64,000 nt of DNA from Paludibacteraceae bacterium. GTDB taxonomy: Bacteria > Bacteroidota > Bacteroidia > Bacteroidales > Paludibacteraceae. Shown here one piece after another: positions 40,621 to 51,782 of the stretch. Location of the stretch: contig JAFTSS010000080.1 of the NCBI GenBank assembly GCA_017467185.1, positions 1-64,000 on the forward strand, given 5' to 3'. The notes under the pieces are model-generated. The model searched no databases. It was not told where the DNA came from and worked only from the letters and a program-made list of their open reading frames with translations. Each line of letters starts with the position of its first letter. Position 1 is the first letter of the stretch. Made by a program: the position numbers and the translations under genes.

Positions 40621-40682
40621 ATCTTGTGTTTCATATCTCGTGTTTCGTGTCTCGTGTCTCGTGTCTTATATCTCGTGTCTAT
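40617..40682. repeat. Heptad repeat array TCTCGTG / TTTCATA
   Basis: Imperfect period-7 run just upstream of prmC (minus strand gene). A very similar run is at 51610-51657 upstream of a peptide transporter gene. 40683-40740 has ATGCATAA/ATTATGA words. Confidence 0.8.
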
Positions 40683-40740
40683 ATAAAAAATGCATAACCC
40701 ATAAATTATGAATTATGCATTATAATATGTGTTAAAGTAA

Positions 40741-41865
40741 TTATTCGTTAATGAGCATAGGCATCAACAATGTGAGCATATCTTCATTCTCTTCATTTTC
40801 AAGAGGAAGGATAATACCTGCGCGAGATGGGTCTGCCAATTGCAAGCGCACTTCATTGCTTGAAATACCATTAAGAATATCTACCAAAAGAGGAGCTTTG
40901 AAACCGATATTGATAGGTTCGCCTTCGAATTGGCAAGGGATAGTCTCTTGAGCCGAAATACTGAAGTCAATATCTTGAGCCGAAAGGGTCATTTTGCCTG
41001 TTGCAATGCTCAATTTAATGAGGTAAGTACCTTGATTAGCAAACGCAATAATACGTTTAATTGAGCTAATGAATTGGTGGCGATCAAGAATGATTTCGTA
41101 AGGGTTATTTTGTGGAATAACGCCATTGTAGTTAGGGAAACGACCTTCGATTTGGCGGCAAATCATGTGGTATGAAGGCATTTCAAAGATAATATTTTTA
41201 TCATCGAAACTTACTTTGACTTCACCTTTTTCGCTAGCAACAAGGTTTTTAACCATATTTGCAGCTTTACGAGGGAGGATGAATGAAGCTTCAGTTTCTG
41301 TTTGAACAGTGTTGTTGATTAAACGTACGAGTTTGTGTGCATCTGTTGCTACAAACGTAACACCATTGCCACTAAAATTGAAGTAAATACCCGTCATTGT
41401 AGGGCGAAGGTCTTCTGTTGCAGCGGCAAAAGCAGTTTTGCCTACACCTGCGCCAAGAACAGCTGCATCCATTGTGCATTTAAAGTTATCGTCTTTCAAT
41501 GCTGGAGCCTTTGGATACTCATTACCATTTTGTCCGATAAAGTTATAATTACCTGTTTCTGTGCGGAATACAACAGCCAAGTTTTCTGGGTTAATATCGA
41601 AACAAAGTGGTTGTTCTGGGAATTCTTTAAGCGAATCCATCAAAAGTTTTGCAGGCAATGCAATTGTTATATCACCCTCTTGATTATCAATTTCAAGAGA
41701 AGTTGTAAGAGTAGTTTCGAGGTCTGAAGCAGTGATAGTAAGCGTATTGCCATTTACTTGGAGTAAGAAATTATCCAAAATAGCCATTGTGTTTTTTGAA
41801 CTGATCACTTTACCCACCATTTGTAGGCGACTAAGAAGTAATGAACTTGATACTGTAAATTTCAT
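40741..41865 (-). CDS. dnaN: DNA polymerase III beta subunit (sliding clamp)
   Basis: 374 residues, normal length. N-terminus MKFTVSSSLLLSRLQMVGKVISSKNTM..ILDNFLL, then TASDLETTL, FVATDAHKL and the C-terminus ENEDMLTLLMPMLINE are typical of the Bacteroidetes beta clamp, the ring that tethers polymerase III. It lies 195 bp downstream of gyrB on the same strand; the AT-rich spacer at 41866-42060 has no gene and no clear promoter box. dnaA is not in the window. Confidence 0.95.
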   Translation of the reverse strand: MKFTVSSSLLLSRLQMVGKVISSKNTMAILDNFLLQVNGNTLTITASDLETTLTTSLEIDNQEGDITIALPAKLLMDSLKEFPEQPLCFDINPENLAVVFRTETGNYNFIGQNGNEYPKAPALKDDNFKCTMDAAVLGAGVGKTAFAAATEDLRPTMTGIYFNFSGNGVTFVATDAHKLVRLINNTVQTETEASFILPRKAANMVKNLVASEKGEVKVSFDDKNIIFEMPSYHMICRQIEGRFPNYNGVIPQNNPYEIILDRHQFISSIKRIIAFANQGTYLIKLSIATGKMTLSAQDIDFSISAQETIPCQFEGEPINIGFKAPLLVDILNGISSNEVRLQLADPSRAGIILPLENEENEDMLTLLMPMLINE

Positions 41866-42060
41866 ATATTCTATAGTTTAAATTGTTAATAATCTTTTTA
41901 TTATATTATTTCAACGTAAGTACAAAAATTTTCATTTGTTTAAATTCAAATCTTTGGTTATGTACTTAAATAAATAAGTAAGCGCAAATAATCTTTGAAT
42001 TATAGTAATTGATTATTGTCCTTTGATAGAATAATATTTGTACTTCTGTTAAAATTAAAA

Positions 42061-44034
<1,974 letters not shown>

Positions 44035-44077
44035 TTAGTTTGTTAAGTTTAAAAGTTTGGTTGTTTGTTTTAACTTA

Positions 44078-44085
44078 CAAATGTA
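44078..44085 (-). promoter_or_regulatory. gyrB promoter -7 box
   Basis: On the minus strand TACATTTG, 58 bp before the gyrB ATG. Confidence 0.5.
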
Positions 44086-44168
44086 CTATTTTTTTTTGAA
44101 ATGAGCAAATTTTTGTTGTCAAAAAAATAAAATTTTAGGAACAAACTTATAGTATTTTGCGGGTATCC

Positions 44169-45641
44169 TTAGTCAACACATTGCCAAAAACCACCCTTTT
44201 TGCCTCCAATGCGTAAAAGTTTACCTTCTCCCTTTAGATCTTTTATGTAGTAGGCGACGGAGCGCAATGAAATATTAAGGTTTCTTGCGATTTCGGTTGT
44301 ACTAATATAGCCATTTTTGCGAATTGACGCAAGTATATTTTCTTTTATGATGTCGGGTTTTGAAAGTTTATTTTTTGTTGTTGTGTTTTGTGGATAATTT
44401 TGATTTGGGGTTTTGAGGTAAGGGGCATAGGGTTCGTAAGCGACGATATAATTGTTTACGTCAATGTTATCAATATCGCGGAGTTTTTTAGAACGCCAAA
44501 TAACTACTTTGAATTCGTTAATCTGTTCATTATTGAAAAAATCAATTTGGTTGTCTTCTTTCAGAGCGCGAATAATGCCAGAACCAAGTCCACGATAAGT
44601 CATTGTTTTTGCACAAAAATTTGCAATTAATTGATTGCGTTGAAATGAAGTGCCCATTTTTATGTCGTTGACAGTTAACCCCGCAGTTAAGGAGCCTGGG
44701 TTTATTATTTCGACACGATTGTCAAAGATTAAAAGGCGAATGGGTGCTGTGCGTAAATAGTCACGATGAACTAAAGCATTTTGTAAAAGTTCCTCCAAAA
44801 CAATTTTTGAAATCTCCAATCTGCCGATAGAATTAAAGGATTGACCATCTTGCAAGCTAAAAAGATTAGCTTCGAGAAAGGACATTGCGGTAGTAAACAT
44901 TTGCGGTATTGTACCTTCAATATCTTTACTATTTCTATAATTGGTTCCAGCAATGCTATTACCGAAAAAAGAAACAGCCTTAATCATAAAAGAGGGGTAG
45001 AAACGTTGAGGCATATAGCCAAAAAACAATAACCCAGCTAAAGTTAGTCTGTTAGAATTGTCTGATATTCGAAGATTATTTAACAATTGTTCGTTGGGAA
45101 TACCAAATTCGTCACGTTTTTTATTGTAAACGCGAGAAAAATAATTATCAATAGACCAATCTGTTAAATCACTTAAAGAAGAACGCGGAACGGGGGCTTC
45201 GTCTGGAGCATAATTTAGAGATTGGCTAAATAGATTTAAGATTTCTACGTTTTCAGTGATGTGCCTTTTGTCGGCACCTTGTTTTACCCAAATGTTACCA
45301 TTTAAATCTTTGTATGGTTTGTTGTTACCTTCGTTGATGTAAACAATCAATAGTGCTTTGTTATCAATTTCAACAACTTCTGTTTCAACGTAAACCACTG
45401 GACGTATCATGTCGTTTGCGGCATTTCCTATTTCGCGAGATGTTGTTTGTATGGCATCATAATTTAAACCAATAATATCTCCTGTTTTATCTTCTATGCC
45501 AAAAATAAGGATGCCACCTTTGCTATTGGCAAAAGCAATAATTTCGGCAGCTATTTGTTTTGTGGAAGAAAGTTCGCGTTTGAATTGAACTTTACTTGTT
45601 TCTCCATAGCGGATTAAGTTTTTAATATCTGTTGTGTTCAT
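44169..45641 (-). CDS. AlbA_2 (Schlafen-like) domain ATP-binding protein
   Basis: 490 residues. N-terminal AlbA_2 domain (ETSKVQFKRELSSTKQIAAEIIAFANSKGGILIFGIED), central HATPase_c_4-like region (LEELLQNALVHRDYLRTAPIRLLIFDNRVEIINPGSL...GLGSGIIRAL) and a C-terminal winged helix (ILASIRKNGYISTTEIARNLNISLRSVAYYIKDLKGEGKLLRIG). Same architecture as the protein at 33223 but without the repeat linker. The ATG at 45641 is chosen because of an AGGAGG ribosome site 5 bp upstream and a promoter at about 45672. Probably a regulator; function unproven. Inserted between gyrB and the chromate transporter genes. Confidence 0.82.
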   Translation of the reverse strand: MNTTDIKNLIRYGETSKVQFKRELSSTKQIAAEIIAFANSKGGILIFGIEDKTGDIIGLNYDAIQTTSREIGNAANDMIRPVVYVETEVVEIDNKALLIVYINEGNNKPYKDLNGNIWVKQGADKRHITENVEILNLFSQSLNYAPDEAPVPRSSLSDLTDWSIDNYFSRVYNKKRDEFGIPNEQLLNNLRISDNSNRLTLAGLLFFGYMPQRFYPSFMIKAVSFFGNSIAGTNYRNSKDIEGTIPQMFTTAMSFLEANLFSLQDGQSFNSIGRLEISKIVLEELLQNALVHRDYLRTAPIRLLIFDNRVEIINPGSLTAGLTVNDIKMGTSFQRNQLIANFCAKTMTYRGLGSGIIRALKEDNQIDFFNNEQINEFKVVIWRSKKLRDIDNIDVNNYIVAYEPYAPYLKTPNQNYPQNTTTKNKLSKPDIIKENILASIRKNGYISTTEIARNLNISLRSVAYYIKDLKGEGKLLRIGGKKGGFWQCVD

Positions 45642-45659
45642 CAGATCCTCCTTTTGTGC

Positions 45660-45841
45660 AATTTTATCAATGCAAAGGTACGATATTTTTTTTGTATGTG
45701 CAAGTTTTTTTTGCATTTTTATGCAAAATATATGCATTTTTTGTTTATTTTGTGTTTTTATATGCAATTTATTTGTTTTTTTGTGCAAGAAAAGTTTTGT
45801 TTGTCTTTATTGTGCAGATTAAAAACTTTTTGTATATTTGT
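45660..45841. promoter_or_regulatory. Divergent promoter region rich in TGCA words
   Basis: Minus-strand -7 box TACCTTTG (complement of 45672-45679) for the AlbA_2 gene and plus-strand TATATTTG (45833-45840) for the chromate transporter gene. Between them are repeated TGCA elements in T tracts: GTGCAAG (twice), TTTGCATTTTTATGCAAAA, ATATGCATTTTTT, TATATGCAATTT. They look like binding sites, but the binder is unknown. Confidence 0.55.
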
Positions 45842-45863
45842 ACGTTTTTTATCTTGGTTTATT

Positions 45864-46403
45864 ATGCTTTGGCGATTGTTTTTATCGTTTATGAAAATAG
45901 GGGCTTTCACCATCGGTGGAGGCTATGCGATGTTGCCCGTGATTGAAGCGGAAGTCGTCACTAAACACAAATGGGTTACAGCTGAAGACTTTCTCGACAT
46001 GGTCGTTTTAGCGCAAACAGCACCTGGTATATTAGCAATGAACATATCCATTCTTGTTGGCGAAAAAATTGCCGGCAAACGCGGTGCTATTGTCAGTGCT
46101 CTCGGCGCAGGATTACCTTCGTTCATTGTCATACTCATATTTGCCATGTTCCTCAATCAGTTTCAAGACAACGAATATGTGCGTAAAGTCTTCCGTGCCG
46201 TACGTCCTGCCGTAATTGCATTGATTGCGGTCCCTGTTTTCAAACTCGCCAAAACCGCCAAAATCACTATGCGTACTGTTTGGATTCCAATCCTAGTTGC
46301 TCTGCTCATCTGGCTTTTAGGCATTTCTCCAATATGGATAATACTCGTTGCAATAGTTGTTGGAATAGCATTGAAATTTAAAGTTTGGCACAAAAAACAA
46401 TAA
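45864..46403 (+). CDS. Chromate transporter, N-terminal-half type (split ChrA)
   Basis: 179 residues, one CHR domain: FMKIGAFTIGGGYAMLPVIEAEVV, WVTAEDFLDMVVLAQTAPGILAMNISILVG and five to six hydrophobic segments. The short CHR proteins occur as adjacent pairs that together form a full ChrA-like permease. The ATG at 45864 follows a TATATTTG promoter box at 45833-45840. Substrate (chromate or another anion) is inferred from the family. Confidence 0.87.
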   Translation: MLWRLFLSFMKIGAFTIGGGYAMLPVIEAEVVTKHKWVTAEDFLDMVVLAQTAPGILAMNISILVGEKIAGKRGAIVSALGAGLPSFIVILIFAMFLNQFQDNEYVRKVFRAVRPAVIALIAVPVFKLAKTAKITMRTVWIPILVALLIWLLGISPIWIILVAIVVGIALKFKVWHKKQ

Positions 46404-46417
46404 AACCACGAATAATT

Positions 46418-46452
46418 TTCACATTTCAACTTTCAACTTTCACATTTCAACT
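46418..46452. repeat. Heptad array TTTCAAC / TTTCACA
   Basis: Five period-7 units filling the gap between the two chromate transporter genes. Confidence 0.85.
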
Positions 46453-46455
46453 CGA

Positions 46456-46992
46456 ATGATTTACTTACAACTATTCATAACTTTCTTCAAAATAGGTCTG
46501 TTCGGCTTTGGTGGCGGAGCAGCCATGTTGTCGTTGATTCAGTTCGAGGTTGTGGAACATTATGGTTGGATTACCGCTTCTGAGTTCACTAATATGGTCG
46601 CCGTCAGTCAAGTTACGCCTGGACCTATTGGCATCAACTGTGCCACCTATGCAGGCTATCTTGCTACAGGCAGCATTTTAGGTTCGGCGGTTGCCACCAT
46701 ATCACTTGTTTTGCCATCGTTTATCATAATGATGTTGTTGATTATGTTTATGACGAAGATGAAAAACAACAAAATAGTCGATAGTATCATGTCTTTGTTG
46801 CGACTAACTGTTGTAGGCCTTATTGCCGCTGCTGCACTTCTTCTTATCACCGAAGAAACCTTTGGCGCAGGCTATCGCGATTGGACAGCATGGCTCATTT
46901 TCATCGGTGCTTTTATAGCAACTAAATGGCTAAAACTAAGCCCAATCCTCATGATCCTCTCAGCAGCAGTTATTGGCTTAATAATCTATTAA
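46456..46992 (+). CDS. Chromate transporter, second half (split ChrA)
   Basis: 178 residues, second CHR domain: FFKIGLFGFGGGAAMLSLIQFEVV, WITASEFTNMVAVSQVTPGPIGINCATYAGY. It pairs with the gene at 45864 and probably forms a heterodimer in the inner membrane. The two are related in sequence and spaced by a heptad array. Confidence 0.87.
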   Translation: MIYLQLFITFFKIGLFGFGGGAAMLSLIQFEVVEHYGWITASEFTNMVAVSQVTPGPIGINCATYAGYLATGSILGSAVATISLVLPSFIIMMLLIMFMTKMKNNKIVDSIMSLLRLTVVGLIAAAALLLITEETFGAGYRDWTAWLIFIGAFIATKWLKLSPILMILSAAVIGLIIY

Positions 46993-47053
46993 TTTTTTTT
47001 TGAATTATTTCCATAGTTACTATAGTTACTATAGTTTCTATTTTACTATAAAA

Positions 47054-47782
47054 ATGCAAAACTGGCAAGAGCGCACAATCCTTATGTTTGGCGAGGAAGC
47101 TGTAAATAAGCTTTCTCAGTCCAACGTACTTGTCGTTGGCGTAGGTGGTGTAGGTGCCTATGCTGCCGAGATGCTTGTGCGTGCAGGCGTAGGACATCTG
47201 ACTTTAGTCGATGGCGATGTTGTCAGCGACACCAATCGCAATCGTCAGCTTATAGCTTTAAAATCAACTGTTGGATGTCCTAAAGTAGAGGTACTTGCCG
47301 AGCGTTTATCTGATATAAATCCTGATGTAAAACTCCGATTAATTCGCGAATATTTGCGCGATGAGCGCACTATCGAAGTACTCGAAAGCGAGCCTTACGA
47401 CTACGTAATTGATGCTATCGACACTCTCGCTCCAAAAGTCTATCTTTTACATCAAGCCGTCGAGCGCAATATCCCTATTGCAAGTAGTATGGGCTCAGGC
47501 GGTAAACTTGATCCAACACAAGTAAAAATCGACGACATATCAAAGTCTGACTATTGCAAATTGGCTCGTATGGTGCGTAAACGTCTGCATAAATTGGGCG
47601 TACGTAAAGGTATAACCGTAGTCTATTCCGCCGAAGTTGTTGCACGTGAACGAGTTGAGATAACCGAAGGCGAACAAAATAAAAAATCCAACGTAGGCAC
47701 AGTGAGCTACATGCCAGCCATTTTTGGCTGTTGCCTTGCCTCACATGTCATCCGTCAGCTTGTTAATAATAAATCTAATTAG
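47054..47782 (+). CDS. tcdA: tRNA threonylcarbamoyladenosine dehydratase TcdA
   Basis: 242 residues. ThiF/E1-like: [41 protein letters not shown] (nucleotide-binding glycine loop), [15 protein letters not shown] and [12 protein letters not shown], the TcdA/CsdL signature. Converts t6A37 in ANN-decoding tRNAs to the cyclic ct6A using ATP. ATG at 47054 chosen because the family starts near LxRT/QERT. The 60-bp gap before it has a period-9 TAGTTACTA run. Confidence 0.9.
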   Translation: MQNWQERTILMFGEEAVNKLSQSNVLVVGVGGVGAYAAEMLVRAGVGHLTLVDGDVVSDTNRNRQLIALKSTVGCPKVEVLAERLSDINPDVKLRLIREYLRDERTIEVLESEPYDYVIDAIDTLAPKVYLLHQAVERNIPIASSMGSGGKLDPTQVKIDDISKSDYCKLARMVRKRLHKLGVRKGITVVYSAEVVARERVEITEGEQNKKSNVGTVSYMPAIFGCCLASHVIRQLVNNKSN

Positions 47783-47802
47783 TCAAATTAGACTATTGTA
47801 TT

Positions 47803-48456
47803 ATGATCAAAATCACCGACATACACAAATCTTACGATTCCCTCGAAGTTCTCAAGGGTGTTGATCTTCATATAGCTCCACGCGAAATAGTGAGCATTAT
47901 GGGACCAAGTGGAGCTGGCAAGACTACACTTTTGCAAATTGTAGGCACCCTCGACCGACCTAATTCTGGTTCTGTAATTCTTAATGGCATTGATGTGTTG
48001 AAATTAAACGAACGCAAATTATCTGCTTTTCGCAATCAGCATATAGGTTTCGTTTTTCAATTTCATCAACTTTTGCCCGAATTCACCGCAGAAGAGAACG
48101 TTATGATGCCTGCTTTGATAGGTGGTGCTGCAATGGCTGATGCTCGTAAAGAAGCACGTCAATTATTGGAGTATTTAGGGTTGAACGAACGACGTAATCA
48201 TAAACCTTCTGAACTTTCGGGTGGTGAAAAACAGCGCGTAGCTGTTGCTCGTGCTTTGATTAACAAACCCGAAATTATTCTTGCCGATGAGCCTTCAGGT
48301 AGTCTCGACTCTCAGAATCGTATGGAACTACATCGTTTATTTTTCGACCTCCGCGACACATTCGGGCAAACAATCCTCATTGTTACCCATGACGAAGAGC
48401 TTGCCTCTATTTCCGACCGAGTAGTTCGTATGTCTGACGGAAAAATTATTGTATAG
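47803..48456 (+). CDS. lolD: LolD-like ABC transporter ATP-binding protein
   Basis: 217 residues. Walker [12 protein letters not shown]-loop [18 protein letters not shown], signature [15 protein letters not shown], Walker [15 protein letters not shown], switch THDEELA. The [17 protein letters not shown] sequence is typical of LolD, the ATPase that drives release of lipoproteins from the inner membrane by LolCE. LolCE-type genes are not adjacent. It starts 20 bp after tcdA. Confidence 0.85.
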   Translation: MIKITDIHKSYDSLEVLKGVDLHIAPREIVSIMGPSGAGKTTLLQIVGTLDRPNSGSVILNGIDVLKLNERKLSAFRNQHIGFVFQFHQLLPEFTAEENVMMPALIGGAAMADARKEARQLLEYLGLNERRNHKPSELSGGEKQRVAVARALINKPEIILADEPSGSLDSQNRMELHRLFFDLRDTFGQTILIVTHDEELASISDRVVRMSDGKIIV

Positions 48457-48534
48457 CTTTAAACTTTTAGATAAAATTCTTAATTATAGTTCTGAAGGTA
48501 TAACCATTAGGAGAGTAATTATGAATTATGAATT

Positions 48535-49683
48535 ATGAATTATTTTGAAGACATTCGTCCTTGTAATGACGATGAAATCGGCAAAAAATTGCTTGAATTG
48601 ATGCAAGACGAGCAGTTTATGCATCTTATGAAAAACTATTTTCCTATGGTTGATTTAACTCAAATTGCACAATCGGGCAAAGGTTTTTCTAATCTCGTTG
48701 AGTTCCAAAATGTAGTAATACGTCCTATATTGGAATCTCTTATTTCAAAAGTAGCTACTTCGTTGACAGTATCTGGCGAGGAGCAAATTTCATCGATTCC
48801 ATCGGTATTTTTGAGTAATCACCGCGATATTGTGATGGATCCATCTTTGTTGGCTCTTTCGTTGATGCGTGTTACGGGAAATACTTGCGAAATTGCTATT
48901 GGCGATAATCTTTTAGCAACTGAATGGATACGTACATTAGTTCGATTAAATCGTTGTTTTATTGTCAAACGTGGTCTCACTCCTCGTGATATGGCTAAGT
49001 CGTTTATGCAACTTAGCAGTTATATTCGTTATGCCGTGACTGATAAAAAGGTGAATGTTTGGATCGCCCAACGTGAAGGTCGTGCAAAAGACTCTAACGA
49101 CCGCACTCAAGAGAGCTTGATTAAAATGTTGGCACTGTCAGGAAATGCCGATTTCATCGAAAATTTGAAATCGTTAAACATTTGTCCTTTGTCTATCTCT
49201 TACGAGTTCGACCCTTGCGATTATCTTAAAGCTACAGAGTTTCAACTCAAACGCGATAATGCCGATTACAAGAAGACTAAAGCAGATGATGTACTTAGTA
49301 TGCAAACAGGTATTATGGGTTGGAAAGGTCGCGTATATTATGCTTTTACTGAGTCAATCAATCCAAAACTCGATGAAATCGCGCAAAGTGGCATGAATAA
49401 GAAGGATCAAGCCGCTGCTGTATGTGCATTGTGCGACCATCAAATACATGCAGCCTATCAACTGTATCCAATCAATCGTTGGGCCTACGAACAATTGACT
49501 GGCGACACTAAGTATGCTAATGTTGATACTGCCGAAGAACGTGCTATGGCAGAAAAATATCTTCGTGGACAACTCGCCAAAATTAACATTCCTAACAAAG
49601 ATGAGGAATACCTTTGGCACAAACTCCTCGAAATGTATGCCAACCCATTTATTAATGCACAATGCATAATTCATAATTCATAA
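48535..49683 (+). CDS. Lysophospholipid acyltransferase family (PlsC-like)
   Basis: 382 residues. FLSNHRDIVMDPSLLAL contains the family His-x-Asp region, and FIVKRGLTPRDMAKSF...VWIAQREGRAKDSNDRTQ the substrate-binding EGR motif, indicating glycerolipid acyl transfer at the inner membrane. Both ends come from heptad repeats: three ATGAATT units (ATGs at 48521, 48528, 48535, each in a different frame) precede and include the start, and the last about ten codons plus stop (INAQCIIHNS) are an AATGCAC/AATTCAT run. AGGAGAG at 48510-48516 is the ribosome site; the first ATG would make a five-residue peptide whose TGA overlaps the true ATG. Confidence 0.83.
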   Translation: MNYFEDIRPCNDDEIGKKLLELMQDEQFMHLMKNYFPMVDLTQIAQSGKGFSNLVEFQNVVIRPILESLISKVATSLTVSGEEQISSIPSVFLSNHRDIVMDPSLLALSLMRVTGNTCEIAIGDNLLATEWIRTLVRLNRCFIVKRGLTPRDMAKSFMQLSSYIRYAVTDKKVNVWIAQREGRAKDSNDRTQESLIKMLALSGNADFIENLKSLNICPLSISYEFDPCDYLKATEFQLKRDNADYKKTKADDVLSMQTGIMGWKGRVYYAFTESINPKLDEIAQSGMNKKDQAAAVCALCDHQIHAAYQLYPINRWAYEQLTGDTKYANVDTAEERAMAEKYLRGQLAKINIPNKDEEYLWHKLLEMYANPFINAQCIIHNS

Positions 49684-49686
49684 TTA

Positions 49687-49745
49687 TTTATATAGTTTCT
49701 ATAACTTCTATAGCCACTATAGTTTCTATAGTTTCTATATTTATC
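49687..49745. repeat. Period-9 repeat array (TATAGTTTC)
   Basis: TATAGTTTC, TATAACTTC, TATAGCCAC, TATAGTTTC, TATAGTTTC, TATA. A related run lies at 47010-47040. A short CTAATAA heptad run (49757-49790) follows before the transporter ATG. Confidence 0.88.
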
Positions 49746-49799
49746 ACAAAAAATAAACAACTAATAACTAATCATTAATAACTATTAATTATTTCAATT

Positions 49800-51533
49800 A
49801 TGTTTAAAGGACAACCAAAAGGACTTTATGCTTTGGCGTTGGCTAACACAGGTGAACGCTTTGGTTACTACACCATGCTTGCTGTTTTTGCTCTTTTTCT
49901 TCGTGAAAATTTCGGTTTGACAGCAGGTTTTGCAGGAGGTATTTATTCTGTATTTTTAGGCTTAGTTTATTTTATGCCACTTGTTGGTGGTATTATGGCT
50001 GACAAATTTGGTTTTGGTAAAATGGTTACCATTGGTATCTCTATCATGTTTGCTGGATACCTCTTGCTCTCATTTCCTCTTGGAGGTGATACAATTGCAA
50101 TGATTGCCATGATGGCTGCGTTGCTTTTTATCAGTCTGGGTACTGGCCTTTTTAAAGGTAACCTTCAAGTTATGGTCGGTGATTTATACAATGACCCTAA
50201 GTATGCAGATAAACGCGATTCTGGTTTCTCGTTGTTTTATATGGCTATCAATGTAGGTTCATTGTTTGCTCCAACTACAGCTGTTGGTATCAAAGCGTGG
50301 GCTCAAAATAGTTTAGGTTATTCATCAAATGATGCTTATCACTTTGCTTTTGCTGTAGCTTGTGTTGCTTTGATTCTTTCTATTGTTATTTATTATGCTT
50401 TTCGTTCTACATTCCGTCATGTAGAAGGAGGTAAGGTAAAAGGAGAAGCTACAATTATCGAAGATAATTTAACTCCAGCAGAAACAAAATCTCGTATTGT
50501 TGCACTTTGCTTAGTATTTGCAGTTGTTATTTTCTTCTGGATGGCATTCCACCAAAATGGTTTGACTCTCACTTATTTTGCTGATGAATTTACTAACACT
50601 TCAGCATCTGGTTTCCAAACAATGTTCTTCAATGTATGGAATCTTGTATTGGTTGTTGTAGCGGTTTATACTACTTTTTCAATTTTTCAAAGCGAAACAG
50701 CTAAAGCTAAACTTTTGTCTGGGCTTGTAGCTACAGCGTCGTTGGCATATCTTGTTTATAAAACGCTTAATGTAGGAGATGCTACTATTAATGTTTCTGC
50801 TCCTATCTTCCAACAATTCAATCCATTCTATGTAGTTGCATTGACACCTTTCTCAATGGCTATTTTTGGTGCTTTGGCTAAGAAAGGAAAAGAGCCTTCT
50901 GCGCCTCGTAAAATTGCTTATGGTATGTTAGTGGCTTCTATTGGTTTTGCTGTAATGGCATTTGCATCAGATGGTTTGAATACACCTAATGATCAAATCA
51001 AGTCAATTACAGTTGAAAAAGCTGAAACTATTGCTGTAGGCATTTATAATGCACAAGATGATGCAACTGTTGCTAATTTCAAGAAAGCAAAAGAAGATTA
51101 TGAAAATAAAGTAACAGATGAAAACAAGGCCCTTTTTGCACAAGTTTATGATGCAACAACAGCAAGTCTTGAAGCAGGCACATATACACCAAACACTATT
51201 GTAACTCAACTTGGTATTGAAACTAAACCAGTGAAACGTGTATCTCCTTATTGGTTGATTTTCACATATCTCATTCTTACTTTTGCTGAGTTGTTACTTT
51301 CGCCAATGGGTATTTCGTTTGTATCTAAGGTTGCTCCTCCTAAGTATAAAGGTCTTATGATGGGTGGTTGGTTTGTTGCTACTGCTTTAGGTAATATCTT
51401 GGTTTCTGTAGGAGGTTTCCTTTGGGCTGGACTTCCATTGTGGTCTGTTTGGACTGTGTTTGTTACATTATGTTTGCTTTCTGCATTGTTCATGTTTGTA
51501 ATGATGAAACGTCTCGAAAGTGCAACAAAATAA
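49800..51533 (+). CDS. POT-family peptide MFS transporter (copy 1)
   Basis: 577 residues, 12-14 membrane segments. Opening TGERFGYYTMLAVFALFL, then GGIMADKFGFGK and LFKGNLQVMVGDLY...KRDSGFSLFYMAINVGSLFAP are the proton-dependent oligopeptide transporter (PTR2/POT) signature. FFWMAFHQNG is conserved in the copy at 51783. Unlike that copy it has an extra hydrophilic stretch of about 85 residues (encoded around 50980-51235: EKAETIAVGIYNAQDD, KKAKEDYENKVTDENKAL) before the last membrane segments. Imports di- and tripeptides. Confidence 0.9.
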   Translation: MFKGQPKGLYALALANTGERFGYYTMLAVFALFLRENFGLTAGFAGGIYSVFLGLVYFMPLVGGIMADKFGFGKMVTIGISIMFAGYLLLSFPLGGDTIAMIAMMAALLFISLGTGLFKGNLQVMVGDLYNDPKYADKRDSGFSLFYMAINVGSLFAPTTAVGIKAWAQNSLGYSSNDAYHFAFAVACVALILSIVIYYAFRSTFRHVEGGKVKGEATIIEDNLTPAETKSRIVALCLVFAVVIFFWMAFHQNGLTLTYFADEFTNTSASGFQTMFFNVWNLVLVVVAVYTTFSIFQSETAKAKLLSGLVATASLAYLVYKTLNVGDATINVSAPIFQQFNPFYVVALTPFSMAIFGALAKKGKEPSAPRKIAYGMLVASIGFAVMAFASDGLNTPNDQIKSITVEKAETIAVGIYNAQDDATVANFKKAKEDYENKVTDENKALFAQVYDATTASLEAGTYTPNTIVTQLGIETKPVKRVSPYWLIFTYLILTFAELLLSPMGISFVSKVAPPKYKGLMMGGWFVATALGNILVSVGGFLWAGLPLWSVWTVFVTLCLLSALFMFVMMKRLESATK

Positions 51534-51540
51534 TGTTTGA

Positions 51541-51660
51541 TAGATTATAAGTAATAAGTCGTAAGTAGTAAGACAGAGGTCGCTACTTACGACTTATTTT
51601 ATGTTTAAACTTATATCTTGTGTCTCGTGTCTCATATCTCGTGTCTCGTGTCTCAAAGTC
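51541..51660. repeat. Two heptad arrays between the peptide transporter genes
   Basis: TAAGTAA/TAAGTCG/TAAGTAG/TAAGACA at 51547-51575 (its reverse partner TACTTACGACTTA at 51583-51595 could form a hairpin and end transcription) and TCTCGTG/TCTCATA units at 51617-51657. Confidence 0.85.
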
Positions 51661-51673
51661 TAAAAAACTGATA

Positions 51674-51705
51674 TTTGGTAGTTTGAATATTTTTTTGTAA
51701 CTTTG
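51674..51705 (+). promoter_or_regulatory. Promoter of peptide transporter 2
   Basis: TTTG (51674-51677), 20 bp, TAACTTTG (51698-51705). Leader of about 70 nt before the ATG at 51783. Confidence 0.65.
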
Positions 51706-51782
51706 CATCGCTTTTTATGGCGCATTATACTAATTGAAAATCAATTAATTCTAATATCATTAACTAATTAATTTTTTATTTT

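Noticed and set aside
41866-42060. Chromosomal replication origin next to dnaN/gyrB
   Set aside because: No dnaA in the window and no cluster of DnaA boxes (TTATCCACA type) was seen.
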